Positions 1-10,608 of a DNA stretch of 64,000 nucleotides are shown piece by piece (position 1 is the stretch's first letter; the number at the start of each line of letters is the position of its first letter). The stretch spans positions 62,001 to 126,000 of the forward strand of contig JAECUM010011096.1 of assembly GCA_016617855.1 (NCBI GenBank), given 5' to 3'. Under the pieces are notes generated by a model. That model worked only from the letters and a program-made list of their open reading frames with translations. It ran no database searches and was not told where the DNA came from. Source of the DNA: Megalonaias nervosa (Eukaryota; Mollusca; Bivalvia; Unionida; Unionidae). Made by a program: the position numbers and the translations under genes.

Positions 1-707
1 CTACAGATGATGATGCAATATGGTGACCTGCCGCTGTTGTTGATGCTGGTAAAGTAATTCTGATAAAACTTTCATTGTGGATGCCAGTATTAACTCCAAC
101 AATATCTGAAGAAGAACGTCTGCTCTCTTTTATGGGTCAAGGTGGTAAATGAATGTTATCATGGTTAACAGTGACCACAGATAGTGTTCAAAGTACAATT
201 AATGATTTATTCACATGGCAAATAGCTTCTCAGCAAGGTGTATCTGCACAGCGACATATATTTATTGCATTACAAGATGCTGCACGAGTAAACTCACCAA
301 CACGAAGTATAATGATATTTGACAAACTTGGTGTTTCTGAGGTTTCACTGAGAATAAATGGACATCAAGAACCAGCTGAAGATATATTATTAAATTTTGA
401 TCAAAATCATGTAGCATGTGCATATCATCACTTGATGACATTTATGGGGCGTGATCAGAATATTGATTCTGGTTTACAAATATCACAGATTTTACAACCT
501 TATATCCAATTTATTACTTTTCACTAGAACATTTAGATTTAACCAGACAATCTGTTGTAGATATACATTTTCGAGCTCGTGTTAAGAGATGCTGGAGCTA
601 TTCCTAATTACAGAGCAATTGCCGTTATTCTCAGCGATAAATCAATGTTACTTGAAGGTGTTGGTGGACGAATGAGAGTTGTTGATGCTCCAGTAGAAAA
701 CATGTAA
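1..707 (+). pseudogene. Major capsid protein (hexon-like, double jelly-roll), C-terminal part
   Basis: Three consecutive reading frames align in order with the C-terminal half of the element C capsid protein (51629-52511). The pieces are a segment with SLWMPVLTP (LALWMPRITP in C), a segment with QRHIFIALQDAARVNS (RQLFIVFQQQARRGN in C), and a tail ending at the stop at 705-707. At least two frameshifts (near 150 and 500) separate them. The family builds the icosahedral shell. The N-terminal half lies before the window. The next gene starts 23 bases downstream. Confidence 0.75.
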
Positions 708-729
708 TTAGATCGTTTATGATATTATA

Positions 730-1161
730 ATGTCATATAATCACGTTAGTGTTACCCTGACTCCTGGTCAGATTAAAAGGCTACAATCAGCATCAAAAGA
801 TAACTGCGGAATAAAAATATCGCTAAAAAAAGAACAGATCGCAGGTGGTCAAAATAAATTATCTCTTACAGAACGTCAGTTCAGAAACTTCAATGAAGCC
901 AAAAAATCAAATAAAGGTATAAAACTTAATCTTTCTGCGGGTGCCATTAAAGATATTGTTAAATCTGGTGGTATATTTCCACTTCTTGCAGCTATACCAG
1001 CATTAATTGCCGCTGCAGCCCCAGCTGTTGCAAATGCAGCTGCGTTAGGTGCTGTTGGAACCGCTGCTGGAATGGCATTAAAGAAAGCAACCGGACAGGG
1101 AATCATGCACGCAGAAAACCTAAAAAAAGATCACGGGCAAAACAACACGGAAGACGTCTAA
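730..1161 (+). CDS. Polinton small virion protein with LT-x-x-Q repeats and Ala-rich hydrophobic tail
   Basis: This 143-residue protein is intact. The N-terminal half has two related units beginning LTPGQIKRLQSA and LTERQFRNFNEA, each ending in a K-[IL]-x-L strand. They are followed by KSGGIFPLLAAIP and a long Ala-rich hydrophobic stretch. Element C has the same architecture at 52575-52961, and it occupies the same place between MCP and protease. The start lies in the ATTATAATG context common to genes of A and C. The exact function is unknown; a minor virion or membrane-active role is inferred from position and the hydrophobic tail. Confidence 0.7.
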   Translation: MSYNHVSVTLTPGQIKRLQSASKDNCGIKISLKKEQIAGGQNKLSLTERQFRNFNEAKKSNKGIKLNLSAGAIKDIVKSGGIFPLLAAIPALIAAAAPAVANAAALGAVGTAAGMALKKATGQGIMHAENLKKDHGQNNTEDV

Positions 1162-1720
1162 GAGCACCAAACGTGCCACAGCCGGGCCGTCTAAGATTAT
1201 CAGGCCCAGTATACGGTCGCGGTCTAAGATTGCCAGGGACCCCATATTCATGGTACGGAAAGGGTCTAAGACTCCCCGGGACAGTTCATTGATTCTGCCC
1301 ATGTCCAATTTTGATTTACTTGATGCTGCTAAAAAATTAAAAATAAAAAACTTCAGAGGTGTTTTTATGTGTGATCAATTACCAAAACAACCAAACAATA
1401 TTGAAACTGGTATTATTAATCTCGATAAAAACTCTGGTCGTGGCACTCACTGGGTTGCATATGTAATTGATCCATGTGGAATAATTTATTTTGATTCGTA
1501 TGGGTTGGCACCACCAAAAGAATTTTTAAAATATGTTAGCAGCATGCAAAGTATTCCAATCTGGGATTCAACATTACCAACACAAAAATTAACTGATCCT
1601 CCAATATGTGGTCGTGAAGTACTCGCTGTACTTGATGCTGTATCTTCGGCACCACCAGGAAAACCACCTCATAAAGTCGTACATGAATATACTACGTTGT
1701 CACATTTAAACAGACATTAG
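1107..1720 (+). pseudogene. Adenain-type cysteine protease with basic, LPG-repeat N-terminal region
   Basis: The C-terminal part (ATG 1301) has the adenovirus-protease signature: catalytic His in GRGTHWVAY, acidic residue in IIYFDSYGLAPP and Cys in PPICGRE. The enzyme matures capsid proteins in this family. Upstream, in another frame from 1107 to 1290, lies a very basic peptide (RRKPKKRSRAKQ) with RLRLSG, GLRLPG and GLRLPG repeats. The element C protease ORF has the equivalent basic and GLTLPG parts in frame with its protease domain, so the TGA at 1290-1292 and a frame change probably broke a single gene here. A missing base near 1105 may also have removed the start codon. The second Cys seen in B's CGQYC is absent. 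Confidence 0.65.
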
Positions 1721-1728
1721 TAAATATA

Positions 1729-2811
1729 ATGGTAGATATTTACGGAAGATCTTCTCTCGGTAAAGTTCAGCAGCAAGGTAGTTTATCTAAATATGCAACG
1801 CTTGACCAGCTCAGAAATGAAATCGATGATTTATTAAACATTACAAGTGTGGATCAAAATGAAGTCGTTGTTTTTCAGGATAAACAAGGACGATTAAAGA
1901 CAAGTAATATACAACTGCCAGATGTACTCATACGAATTCCTACCGCGGTTGTTAATAATATCGTTACTTTTACTGATCAAGGTAAAATACAAGATTCCGG
2001 TAAGTCAGTTAACGATTATATCAAGAAAGCTGGTGATTCATTCACGGATTACATTATCATGAATCAAAATAAAATTATAGACCTTGGAAACCCAATCGCA
2101 GATACGGATGCTGCAACGAAGAAATACGTTGACGATCAAGAATCTAAGTGCATATTAGCCAACGGTGGTATAATGCGTGCATTTCTCAACATGAATAATA
2201 ATGGTATTAATAATCTCAGAACACCAGAATTAGATTTTGATGCTGCAACGAAAAAATACGTCGATGATAAGGAAATTCCAGTAGCAACATCATTAACAAC
2301 AATCAGTGATGAAATGACCACATTCAGGACTGATTTTTCTAATCACGTACAAACGTTTCTAAATTTTCGTAGAAATATAAACAGATCTATTAATGACTTT
2401 TTTGGAAGTCCAGCGGTTGTTGATATTAAACTCGGTGACATTAACATAAGACTAAACGATATTGTCAGTGGAATTCCTAATATTGTTAATAAAACGAATC
2501 TGATTAAAATTCATCACAATCAGATCATCAATGTAGTATACACAGTAGCATCAGGATCATCAACATGGACACCGCGCGATAACAGTCTCGAATATACTGC
2601 AGAAGTAACTGGGTTATACAGGCTGTCCATGTATGGTTTGGAAATTACTGCGGCCACTTCATCATCACCGAATGTACATTATAATCCTCTACTGGTGATG
2701 CTAAATAAGAACACCAAAGAAACATTTACGTTGATATCAACGGAAATGCCCCCGAGACGTTACTGGTGGTATCTGGAATTCGTAGCTGAAACTCCTCAAT
2801 TAATTACCTAA
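1729..2811 (+). CDS. Fibre-like protein with phage-type DAATKKYVDD repeats
   Basis: This 360-residue protein is uninterrupted. It contains two exact copies of the DAATKKYVDD motif, embedded in repeats of the type MNQNKIIDLGNPIADT and MNNNGINNLRTPELDF. These are typical of phage tail-fibre and Polinton fibre shafts. The C-terminal part (about residues 250-360) is a beta-rich domain, probably for receptor binding or trimerisation. The start lies in AAATATAATG. The gene sits just after the protease, and the element C counterpart is on the opposite strand at 46505-47781. The role as a virion spike is inferred from repeats and context. Confidence 0.7.
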   Translation: MVDIYGRSSLGKVQQQGSLSKYATLDQLRNEIDDLLNITSVDQNEVVVFQDKQGRLKTSNIQLPDVLIRIPTAVVNNIVTFTDQGKIQDSGKSVNDYIKKAGDSFTDYIIMNQNKIIDLGNPIADTDAATKKYVDDQESKCILANGGIMRAFLNMNNNGINNLRTPELDFDAATKKYVDDKEIPVATSLTTISDEMTTFRTDFSNHVQTFLNFRRNINRSINDFFGSPAVVDIKLGDINIRLNDIVSGIPNIVNKTNLIKIHHNQIINVVYTVASGSSTWTPRDNSLEYTAEVTGLYRLSMYGLEITAATSSSPNVHYNPLLVMLNKNTKETFTLISTEMPPRRYWWYLEFVAETPQLIT

Positions 2812-2971
2812 TTAAATGACAACTTCATTAAGTATAATGAATCAAACCCATTGACCCCAGTCCCACATCGACGTTCAACGTCACAGATACAATCAGATAT
2901 GTAAATGTCAGATTGAATTAAAAAATATCATCGACAATTATATAGTAAAAGTAAAAAAATATCGCAGACGT

Positions 2972-3331
2972 ATGGTTGTCATTGATATAATTGTTTACTC
3001 AGTTTCTGCTATTATTGCTGGAGCCGGATTATTATTATCAACAATAACAATGACAGCGCCTGCAGTTGTAACAATTGCCGTTTCAACTTCAACGACTATC
3101 GCAGGCATTCTCAGTATTATCGCTAAGAAGATAGCTACATGTACAAATGATAAATTACACGAGTATATAATAAAATTACATACAGCAACAACAGCTTATT
3201 CTAAACTATCGTCATATATTTCGTCGTACCTCAGCGATGGTAAAATATCTGATGAGGAGTTCGCAACGATAATGAAAACCTACGATGAAGTATTCCTTGA
3301 CAATAGCCAAGGCGAAAAAATGGAGAATTGA
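2972..3331 (+). CDS. Polinton small membrane protein
   Basis: This 119-residue protein has two hydrophobic N-terminal segments (about residues 3-30 and 36-52), Lys-rich positions, and a helical C-terminal half containing DGKISDEEFATI. It resembles the small membrane protein often found in Polintons. The element C relative is the broken gene at 44800-45175 (minus). Spacing is 160 bases after the fibre gene and 110 bases before penton. The function is not known; insertion in a virion or host membrane is inferred. Confidence 0.55.
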   Translation: MVVIDIIVYSVSAIIAGAGLLLSTITMTAPAVVTIAVSTSTTIAGILSIIAKKIATCTNDKLHEYIIKLHTATTAYSKLSSYISSYLSDGKISDEEFATIMKTYDEVFLDNSQGEKMEN

Positions 3332-3441
3332 ATTCCCGATTTAAAATAATAATAACAATAATAATAATGTCAAAGTCCTTGACTGAGTGAAGAGAATTAC
3401 TTCAACAGATCATCACTAATACAGCACCGTAAAAAACTACT

Positions 3442-4848
3442 ATGATATCATTAAGTTCGACCAATCCTGAGTTTAGCGTTAACTTTCCAACCGCAATTCC
3501 AGCAATATAAATAGCATTAGCACAATTACGGGTTTATTATAGTTGGCCAAATATTAAATCAAAACCATTCGGTGGACTACAACCGAATAATTCGCTGGTA
3601 TTTGCAAATAAGAATAAACCTGATGGAACTCCTGACTGGCAAGTAGTTAGTATTCCAACGGGTAGTTATCAAATAAAACAGATCAATGATGAGTTTCAAC
3701 GCAGAATTAAATCTATTACAGGAAAAGAATCAAAAATAGCAATTACTGCTTACGAACCAACATTATCAACAGCGATTGAAATAAAGTCTCCTGATTATTC
3801 TGTAGATATTTATCAAAGTTCGATTAGATCAATATTAGGCTGGCCTGAAGTTGAAGCAGCTTATAAAGGCCCACCAGAACCACAACGATCTGATTTTACT
3901 ATAGATGTTAAAAAATTTATAAAAATACCAGAATATCAAAAAACTTGTCCATTTTTGGAAAATCCAGCTCATTATGGTTATAAACATTATACTCATTTTA
4001 TAGAATTCATTCAAGGTAAGAAAGGTACAATATCAACAATTAACGTTGAAGAAATTAACTCAAAATCTAGTCCAATTAAATCTGAACATGAACGTGTACT
4101 TAATGATCTAAGAAATTTATTTTCCAGCGTCAACACTTTTTATGACGATGATTTAAAAAATCAGATAATTGAAACAATACAACATTTGAATCAAGTTGCA
4201 TCAGACTTAGAATATGCAAATAAGGCTATCGTTGACAGAGAGAAAACATTAAACGCACCGGTAGATAGATTATTTAATAGTGATATAGTTAATGAAGACG
4301 GCCCAATTCAGCGTGTAAGTTATAAACGTTTATTTAAAACAGTATTTCTTAAATTTTATGGAATTACAGAAGAACAGCTACCAACATTTATAATTCCGGG
4401 ATTTAACTCTGAAGAGCTAAAGAAATCAGTTAATGATCTTATTGATGAACATTTTAAAAGAATATGTGATTCATGGAGAAAATTAATTCCGCCACCAACC
4501 ATTCTTAAATATAATAATGATCCACACGGTGGAGGCCGCGATATCTCACCTGGTATTGTTAATATAACATCAACAATCGCAGTCAATCTAGTATGTGACG
4601 TAATTGATGGCAGCTATCAAGTAGATCTTTCAAAGTCTAGCCAGGCCCAGCAAGGATATATATTATATTCATTCAGTCCTCAAGCTCCACCTGGGTGGTT
4701 AATTGTATCTGAGCCAATTAATCCCGTTTATCTACGTTTACATAATCCGTTATTATCAAGGATACATTTCAAACTTACTGACCAGACAGGACACGTTCTG
4801 GATTTAAGAAATGAAGAATTAAATATTAATCTGTATGTACGCTCATAG
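3442..4848 (+). pseudogene. Minor capsid (penton) protein with a large central insertion
   Basis: A 468-codon frame is broken only by TAA at 3508-3510 (codon 23). The N-terminal part (WQVVSIPTGSYQIKQINDEF, IRSILGWPE) and C-terminal part (VNLVCDVIDGSYQ, YSFSPQAPPGWLIV, FKLTDQTGHVLDLRNEELNI) align with the 251-residue penton of element C at 49811. About 200 residues between them, roughly codons 160-364, have no counterpart there and look helical. The penton forms the capsid vertices. The single stop suggests recent decay of this gene compared with its neighbours, or a sequencing error. Confidence 0.7.
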
Positions 4849-4955
4849 AATGTTATCGTAGAAAGGTTCGAGTAAATATTCCCTGATATAATCAGGGGAA
4901 AAAATAATCTGATTCTGAAATAATATATTTGTTTATTTTTTACTGATTTTTCATA

Positions 4956-5059
4956 ATCTGATGGGCTAAATGGTACTCTGATTAATGAAATGGTTACAAA
5001 TTTCTCGATCTGATGGGTTAAATGGTACTCTGACTAATGAAATAGTTACAGATTCTTCA
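4956..5059. repeat. 52-bp tandem repeat, two copies
   Basis: Two adjacent copies share the words ATCTGATGGG, AATGGTACTCTGA and TAATGAAAT, with a period of 52. A weaker third copy follows to about 5100. Confidence 0.75.
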
Positions 5060-5332
5060 ATTTAATAGGTTGAACAATACTCAAAATCACTAAAATCTGA
5101 ATAATAATCAAATTTCTTATAATAATATATGTTTGAGGTAATTGCACATATAATGAAGCGAGATAACTCTGCCGAGCAAAAACTCTCTCTATAGAGTAAA
5201 TTAAGCGATTATCTCCCTTGTTACTACGTCGTTACCTGTAATATATTACAAACGCAGTTGTAATATATATATTTTTTAACCTAGCAAACGAAAACTTATA
5301 CAGAAATGTAATGTGCAATCATTTTATACAGT

Positions 5333-5550
5333 ATATTTTATGAAGTGTGTTTGCAAATTGAAGTAAATCCATGCTACAGTTCTACAATAACTGATTTTAT
5401 TCACTACGCCAAGTGTGGCATGTTATATTGATCTGCATGTACTCTTCAACTTCCGGACTTCCTGTGTAGAATTATCATATTTTATGAAGTGTGTTTGGAA
5501 ATTGAAGTAAATCTATGCTACAGTTCTACAATAATTGTGATTTTATTCAG
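5333..5550. repeat. Pair of about 72-bp direct repeats, period about 144
   Basis: Copies at 5333-5404 and 5477-5550 share TATTTTATGAAGTGTGTTTG, AAATTGAAGTAAATC and ATGCTACAGTTCTACAATAA with few mismatches. Confidence 0.8.
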
Positions 5551-5733
5551 TATACTGCTAATACGTAATTTACCTGCTTATTCAGTATTGGGTTAACTAT
5601 ATGATAATTTTAAATTATATGATAATTTTAAATTAATTATTACCACGTTAAACAACGCGGTGAGTGCGTTTTGCACTTACCCCGGGGTTTGATTTGTGGG
5701 GGGGGGTTATTGAATTCGCAATGCCTAGACAGT

Positions 5734-5771
5734 CCTCTGAATCTCTAAAGTTTCGTTTCGTTTAGTGATTC
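5734..5771 (+). repeat. 38-bp dispersed repeat, copy 1
   Basis: CCTCTGAATCTCTAAA followed by TTTCGTTTCG and AG-GATTC. A same-orientation copy lies at 13726-13765, just beyond the hAT element, so the pair brackets the polymerase-helicase block. Confidence 0.7.
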
Positions 5772-6059
5772 GCTGGGGGATGTGTCTATGCAAGCTCCCT
5801 AAAATAATCAGTAGCATGCGTGAGCTCTCTACCTCATTGAAGAGTACCCCATAAAGAAACATTCAGAAAGAATATTGCCAAAAAGAAAACTTTGTGGGGT
5901 GCCAATAACGGTCATAAGAAAGACAATCATCATGCAAAGGACCCCTCAAAGGAACCACAGGCAATGAAGGGGCCCCAGTGACGGGTAACCGCTTATGATT
6001 GTTTTTGATATTATTTTTTTTGTTATTCAGATTTAATTTAAAGAAATATTTATTATATA

Positions 6060-6221
6060 ATGAACTACGAAAATATTAATGATTTTATTTCTGCTATTGA
6101 AAAATTAAAACACGACAGAATAAAGATATCTGATAATCTTAATCCTCAGAAAATTATATGTGATTTTGAATCATTACAACAACGAAAATTTGAAAATAAA
6201 TACGCATTACCATCCAATTAA
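6060..6221 (+). CDS. Small hypothetical protein
   Basis: This 53-residue frame starts in the TTATATAATG context typical of A and C genes. It is acidic/basic mixed and Lys/Asn rich, with no motif I recognise. It may be the N-terminal part of the frame starting at 6228; a TAA and a frame change separate them. Confidence 0.35.
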   Translation: MNYENINDFISAIEKLKHDRIKISDNLNPQKIICDFESLQQRKFENKYALPSN

Positions 6222-6227
6222 AGATTC

Positions 6228-6467
6228 ATGAAATTAATTTATCAATCTATGTTAGAATCCTTGGCAATGGTAGACGACACACAGGTGAAACTATTTATAC
6301 CTCTTGCACGTTCAATCGAAAAAATAAGATCCGAATTGTCTCACGAGTACGAAAGAAAAAAGATTGTGAACAATCGTGTAATGCAATTGAGAAAGATTAT
6401 GTTATTTGATTCTATCAAAGTGAAACAAGTGACACTGAGAGCAGCGACAGTGAAGGTGGACCCTTGA
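6228..6467 (+). CDS. Hypothetical helical protein
   Basis: This 79-residue frame (MKLIYQSMLESLAM start) is predicted helical and Lys/Arg rich, with no family recognised. It lies 6 bases after the preceding small frame and before the minus-strand HNH gene. The ATG context is weak, so it may be the C-terminal part of a broken gene beginning at 6060. Confidence 0.3.
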   Translation: MKLIYQSMLESLAMVDDTQVKLFIPLARSIEKIRSELSHEYERKKIVNNRVMQLRKIMLFDSIKVKQVTLRAATVKVDP

Positions 6468-6578
6468 CTGTGGTGATGGCTAAACAAAACCCTTGGCAAA
6501 ATTGACAGAGTCGAACTATACAGTAAAGAAATATTTATTTATTCTGTTTTTTTTTTATTTTAAGTTAAGAGGACAGAG

Positions 6579-7076
6579 TTAACCGACATATTCAAATATT
6601 ATCCGCTGATCATATTTTATTGAAAATGCAGATTTGTATGTTTTATTTGCGACAAGTTGTACCGATTGTGGATGTATACAAAAATATTTGGCAGCTGTAT
6701 TTATTGATGGAAAAGTTATTTCTTGGCCTGTTTCTGCATTTACGGCTTTAATAGCTCTCTTTCCAAATGCTTTACACTTTCCTGTATTTCCACGTGCAGA
6801 ATTCTGACTCTCTCTAATAGCTTGCAGGTTACATAAATGATTATTTTTTGGATTTCCATCAATATGATCAATTCCATCTTTAATGACCCCATGAAAACAT
6901 TCATAGATGAATCTATGTGAGAAATAATTTTTATTTCCACCGGTATTAAATACAAAATAACCAAATTTAACAACACTACCGACTGGTTTTTTCAATCGGC
7001 AGTTTCTGATCACACCATAACGAGATGCTTCATAATTTTTAATAAATGGATGCGCTACAAACTCATTTTGCTCCAT
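6579..7076 (-). CDS. NUMOD4/HNH-type homing-like endonuclease
   Basis: This 165-residue protein is intact. The N-terminal NUMOD4-like segment (IKNYEASRYGVIRN) is followed by a FSHRFIYECFHG helix and an HNH core, DHIDGNPKNNHLCNLQAI. A C-terminal DNA-binding segment holds FPSINTAAKYFCIHPQSVQ (NUMOD1/IENR-like). Such enzymes nick or cleave specific DNA sites and often behave as free-standing selfish genes. A relative with the same orientation next to a polymerase gene is in element C (55907-56728). The start follows TATATAAATG on the minus strand. Confidence 0.85.
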   Translation of the reverse strand: MEQNEFVAHPFIKNYEASRYGVIRNCRLKKPVGSVVKFGYFVFNTGGNKNYFSHRFIYECFHGVIKDGIDHIDGNPKNNHLCNLQAIRESQNSARGNTGKCKAFGKRAIKAVNAETGQEITFPSINTAAKYFCIHPQSVQLVANKTYKSAFSIKYDQRIIFEYVG

Positions 7077-7167
7077 TTATATAATAATATTATTTGTCTA
7101 AATCATTATTTTGAAAATCTAGCGAGATAATCTTCTGCGGTTTTTATAGGAGATTTACCTGACAATG

Positions 7168-7416
7168 TCAGGGTATTATTATTTTTTTTTTATCATAATA
7201 TCGTTTTGGTTCTCTGTATTTTTTACCACCGCATTTTACACATAACTGAGTTTTTCCTCTGACTCCAACACCACATTGCACACACGGTTTTGGTCCTAGA
7301 CTCTCGTGTCTAACGCTTTGCATATGGTAGCCGCAGAATTCATTTACACATGCTTTGTTACAAGGAGAAGTATATCCGATCATAAGCCAATTACATCGAT
7401 TCTTTGTTTGAATCAT
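7168..7416 (-). CDS. Small zinc-ribbon protein
   Basis: This 82-residue protein starts at MIQTKNRCNW, inside a TATATAATG context. A longer upstream start exists but lacks that context. It has many Cys: CNKAC, CVQCGVGVRGKTQLCVKCGGKKY, suggesting one zinc ribbon (CxxC-x12-CxxC) plus an N-terminal CxxxC part. The C-terminus is Lys/Tyr rich. The function is unknown; DNA or RNA contact is inferred. It is divergent from the polymerase gene at 7468. Confidence 0.55.
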   Translation of the reverse strand: MIQTKNRCNWLMIGYTSPCNKACVNEFCGYHMQSVRHESLGPKPCVQCGVGVRGKTQLCVKCGGKKYREPKRYYDKKKIIIP

Positions 7417-7467
7417 TATATATATATTAAAATTCAATTTAAATATATATTTGTCTTAATTATAATA

Positions 7468-9655
7468 ATGGAGGAATTATCCGCAATTGAACCTTATAGA
7501 GCTAGATTTGATCTTGACAGACTACAGAAATCTAAATTTAGTTTTCGATGCAAGATCTGGCTTTAACAAATATGGATATAACTAAACGTATCCGTGAAGC
7601 CAAGAAGGAATTTCGTGACGATGGTGCGGCTCATGTGTGGTCAACATTCAGAGTTGGAAATGTTGTCAATACTATAATGAATGACAGACGAGGAAGAGAG
7701 ATTATTAACCACCTTGATGTTCAAAGATATTTTATTTCAATAAAATTTATTGTAAGGACAGACGACGATACTTGGATTATCCGCGACAAACGTGATCCCG
7801 TCCGCATGCAGTCAGGAAATAATATTGTCCTCTTAAATAAAAATTCCAAACCCGGAATACTGACTGGTATTGACAAACAGTATTATGAACGAGCATATCC
7901 TGTGACTGCAGTTGTCTATGCAATATATCCGCTGAATAATAAACCTGATGTCAATGATCTCAAGCCGATGAGACTGTCAGAGTTAAGAATAAATTGTGTA
8001 GCTGAACGAGTTACAGAACACTTCACAAACGCGATACGTGGCAATGGTTTAACAGATTTACGACGTAAAAAAATAAATACATGGGCAGAAGCAGTTAAAG
8101 ATACCGGAGCGTCTATCAGTGACGTTGCTGAGCTGGGAAAGATATTTAAATTCCCAATAACAGCGAAGACGTTAACCGGAGAGATTTTGTATAAATCGAA
8201 ATATGAATCAAGAGGAGCTTCGATAGATATTATTGATCATAACGCACACGCATGGACTGTGGCAGTAACAATATTTCCATGAGACAGAACGGTTAAATTT
8301 TATGATGGTCATATATTTGATTTTATTAGAAATATCAGTAAAAGTGACCCTGTATCTGTTTGTTGTTTCAAAGTTCAAAATATGATTATTACGATCAGTT
8401 TTTACGGCCTGGTGGGGATATTTATCGTACAGAATCTCTTCATAGAGAAATGAAAAATTTTGCATTAAAATATACTTCTGACGATGTCAAGGTTGGACAA
8501 TTACTGAATAATTGTTTTACCGTTCCATCAGTTGCTGCTCACTTTGCTCAGGAGAAAAATTCATGGAAACCGACACGATTGGAATTTCTTGAAGATGTCC
8601 AGAAAAGCTGTATTGAATATGGACACGGTGGATTATGGAATACTAAATACGATTATAGCGACGTTATCTCAATTGATCTGGTAGCGTGTTATCCTGGAAG
8701 TTTTCTTGGATACGGAGAGTGTCCTGAATACTTTAAGAGATTTGGATATCCATCACACGAGATGACCAGAGTTGCGATAAACGGACCCTTACCAAATTTT
8801 GACTTAATCGGATTCGCCTGTATAGACTCATTCGAGTTTACGGAAAATCTCCATCCGATTACTTATACTTGGTTTGGAAAACATTTTTCAGAAAAATGTT
8901 GGGTTCCAATAGTACTATTACGATATATGCTCGATAATAAAATATTGATATCATCGAAGGTAAATGAAGCGATTATATCATATCGTCCACAGACGCAAGT
9001 TTGGTTACCAGAACCGGATAGTTTTAATATTGATGATGTCAGGAAAGAATTTCCTGATCTTAACGAAGATAATATTGTTAAATTGCTGATAATATATCTA
9101 AATGCAGGAAAGAAAGCGATGACAAACTTGCAAAAGATCTTGGTAGAAAGATAATCGGTAAATTTACACAAGGAGGATCATATGATCATAAACGACACTG
9201 TACAAGATTAATTATGGACGATGCTGAACTCGATTTTATAATCGCTGATACAACGGAAAAAAACACATTTATAAATTGAAGTAATGCTTATTTATCAGAC
9301 GGAACCAAACTAGGTACAATTGTGAGCTATACTGATGGCGACTCACCGCAGTTTACTCATTTAAGATCTTCGATGCTAGCGTACGTTTCGATAAATCTAC
9401 TGTCGGTGATAAATAGATTTCCTCGTTACGCTGTCAGAGTTGCTACGGATTCGTTTTATATAAATAAAAAATATACGGATTTGTTAAAACCGCTTCTCGG
9501 TAATGGTGAATGGGGATCATGGAGAATAAAACAAGAGAATATACTTAGTTATTCTGAATCTGCCGACATTGAAATTAAGGAAATATATTACAAGAATAAT
9601 CAAATATCAGAATTGTCATCTGCACCATCTGTATATGATCCTGTGGCTAGACATA
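7468..9655 (+). pseudogene. Family B DNA polymerase region of a polymerase-helicase gene
   Basis: The reading frame is split by frameshifts near 7555, 8390 and 9115 and by in-frame TGA at 8280-8282 and 9277-9279. Motif A is seen as SIDLVACYPGSF (about 8660-8700). The motif B region reads GRKIIGKFTQGG, and motif C reads VRVATDSFYI, where the usual first Asp of DTD is Ala. A segment IDIIDHNAHAWTV precedes. This differs from the protein-primed polymerase of elements B and C. The start ATG at 7468 lies in TTATAATAATG. It is not functional as read. Confidence 0.6.
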
Positions 9656-10608
9656 AGACTGTTTATCTTAATGGATGTGGTGGTTCAGGTAAAACAACTC
9701 GTGCGATTAAATTATTCCTGAACAACCATTCAGATATAATTGTTTTGACACCTACACATAAACTCGCCAGAGGAATAAAAGAACGAGGAATCAAATCTCA
9801 AACATATCATAGTTTCTTCAGTTGGTGTGGAGACACATGGACTCCTGAGCGAATGGGTGAGAAATATATACCTAAATACATTATCTGGGACGAGATAGAC
9901 ACGGTATCGTTAGAAATATTAAAAATATTCCTTGAATGGTTATTGACTAAAAATACCGCCGTAATAATGTGTGGCAACCACCACCCTTCGTCGGTCAATC
10001 TCCGCATGAATGGTTAAAATCATTTGTGGATTATTACGAAGAAATAACTGATGACCATAGAGCTATTGATGAATCGTTGAAAGAGTTTAAAAGGTTAATC
10101 AGACTGCAGCCAGATAAAATAGTGTGAGATAATGCGTAAAGTAATTCCAGAAACTACGATGAATAATTTTTTGAATTTATGGAGACCTGCTGATTTGATA
10201 GTCGCAAGTAGAAAGATAGTTCGTAATGAATTGCAAGAGAAATTATTTACGTTACATAAAGAAAAGTTTTCAAATCTACCTGTACCATTATGTTATCGCC
10301 CAGCAGATACTCGACGACAGAATATTGAAGTTGAAATTCCTGGTGGTGGGATACAAAACCTTGTGTTAAATGATATTGTTTTGGTTGCTGTTGATGTTGT
10401 TGAGAGCGCGTTGAGCATGGATAAATCTCCGTGGACGTTAGGATACGCTATAACGATTCACTCGTCACAAGGATTAACTACTACTGATACAAATATCTGG
10501 ATTGTCGATGATCGGATCGAATGGTCAAATTTAGTTCATCTCGCAGTGTCTCGAGTCAGAAGAATATCTCAACTGCACAGGGTTATCATAGATTACGTAA
10601 TAGCCTAA
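9656..10608 (+). pseudogene. SF1 helicase region (RecD/Pif1-like)
   Basis: This region is continuous in frame with the polymerase tail. Walker A is YLNGCGGSGKTTR, motif Ia is IVLTPTHKLARGI, Walker B is YIIWDEID, and the next motif is AVIMCGNHHP. After a frameshift near 9985 and another near 10125, the C-terminal part shows ITIHSSQGLTT (motif V) and LVHLAVSRVRRISQLHRV (motif VI). SF1 helicases unwind DNA during replication. Fusion to a family B polymerase is inferred because no start codon or spacer separates them. Confidence 0.7.

Larger units (their letters stand above)
4849..6059. other. 1.2-kb non-coding spacer between capsid and replication blocks
   Basis: No convincing coding frame is seen on either strand. 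It holds a 52-bp tandem repeat (4956-5059), a dispersed direct repeat (5333-5404 and 5477-5550), a doubled 18-bp AT unit near 5597-5632, a G-run near 5698-5706, and a 38-bp sequence (5734-5771) that recurs at 13726-13765. No inverted terminal repeat was recognised. Confidence 0.5.

Noticed and set aside
876..1106. 76-residue Ala-rich minus-strand frame
   Set aside because: Exact antisense of the Ala-rich tail of the 730-1161 gene, with no start context.
4849..6059. Possible terminal inverted repeat ending the capsid block of element A
   Set aside because: Repeats found there are direct, not inverted, and no AGTAGT-type end was seen.
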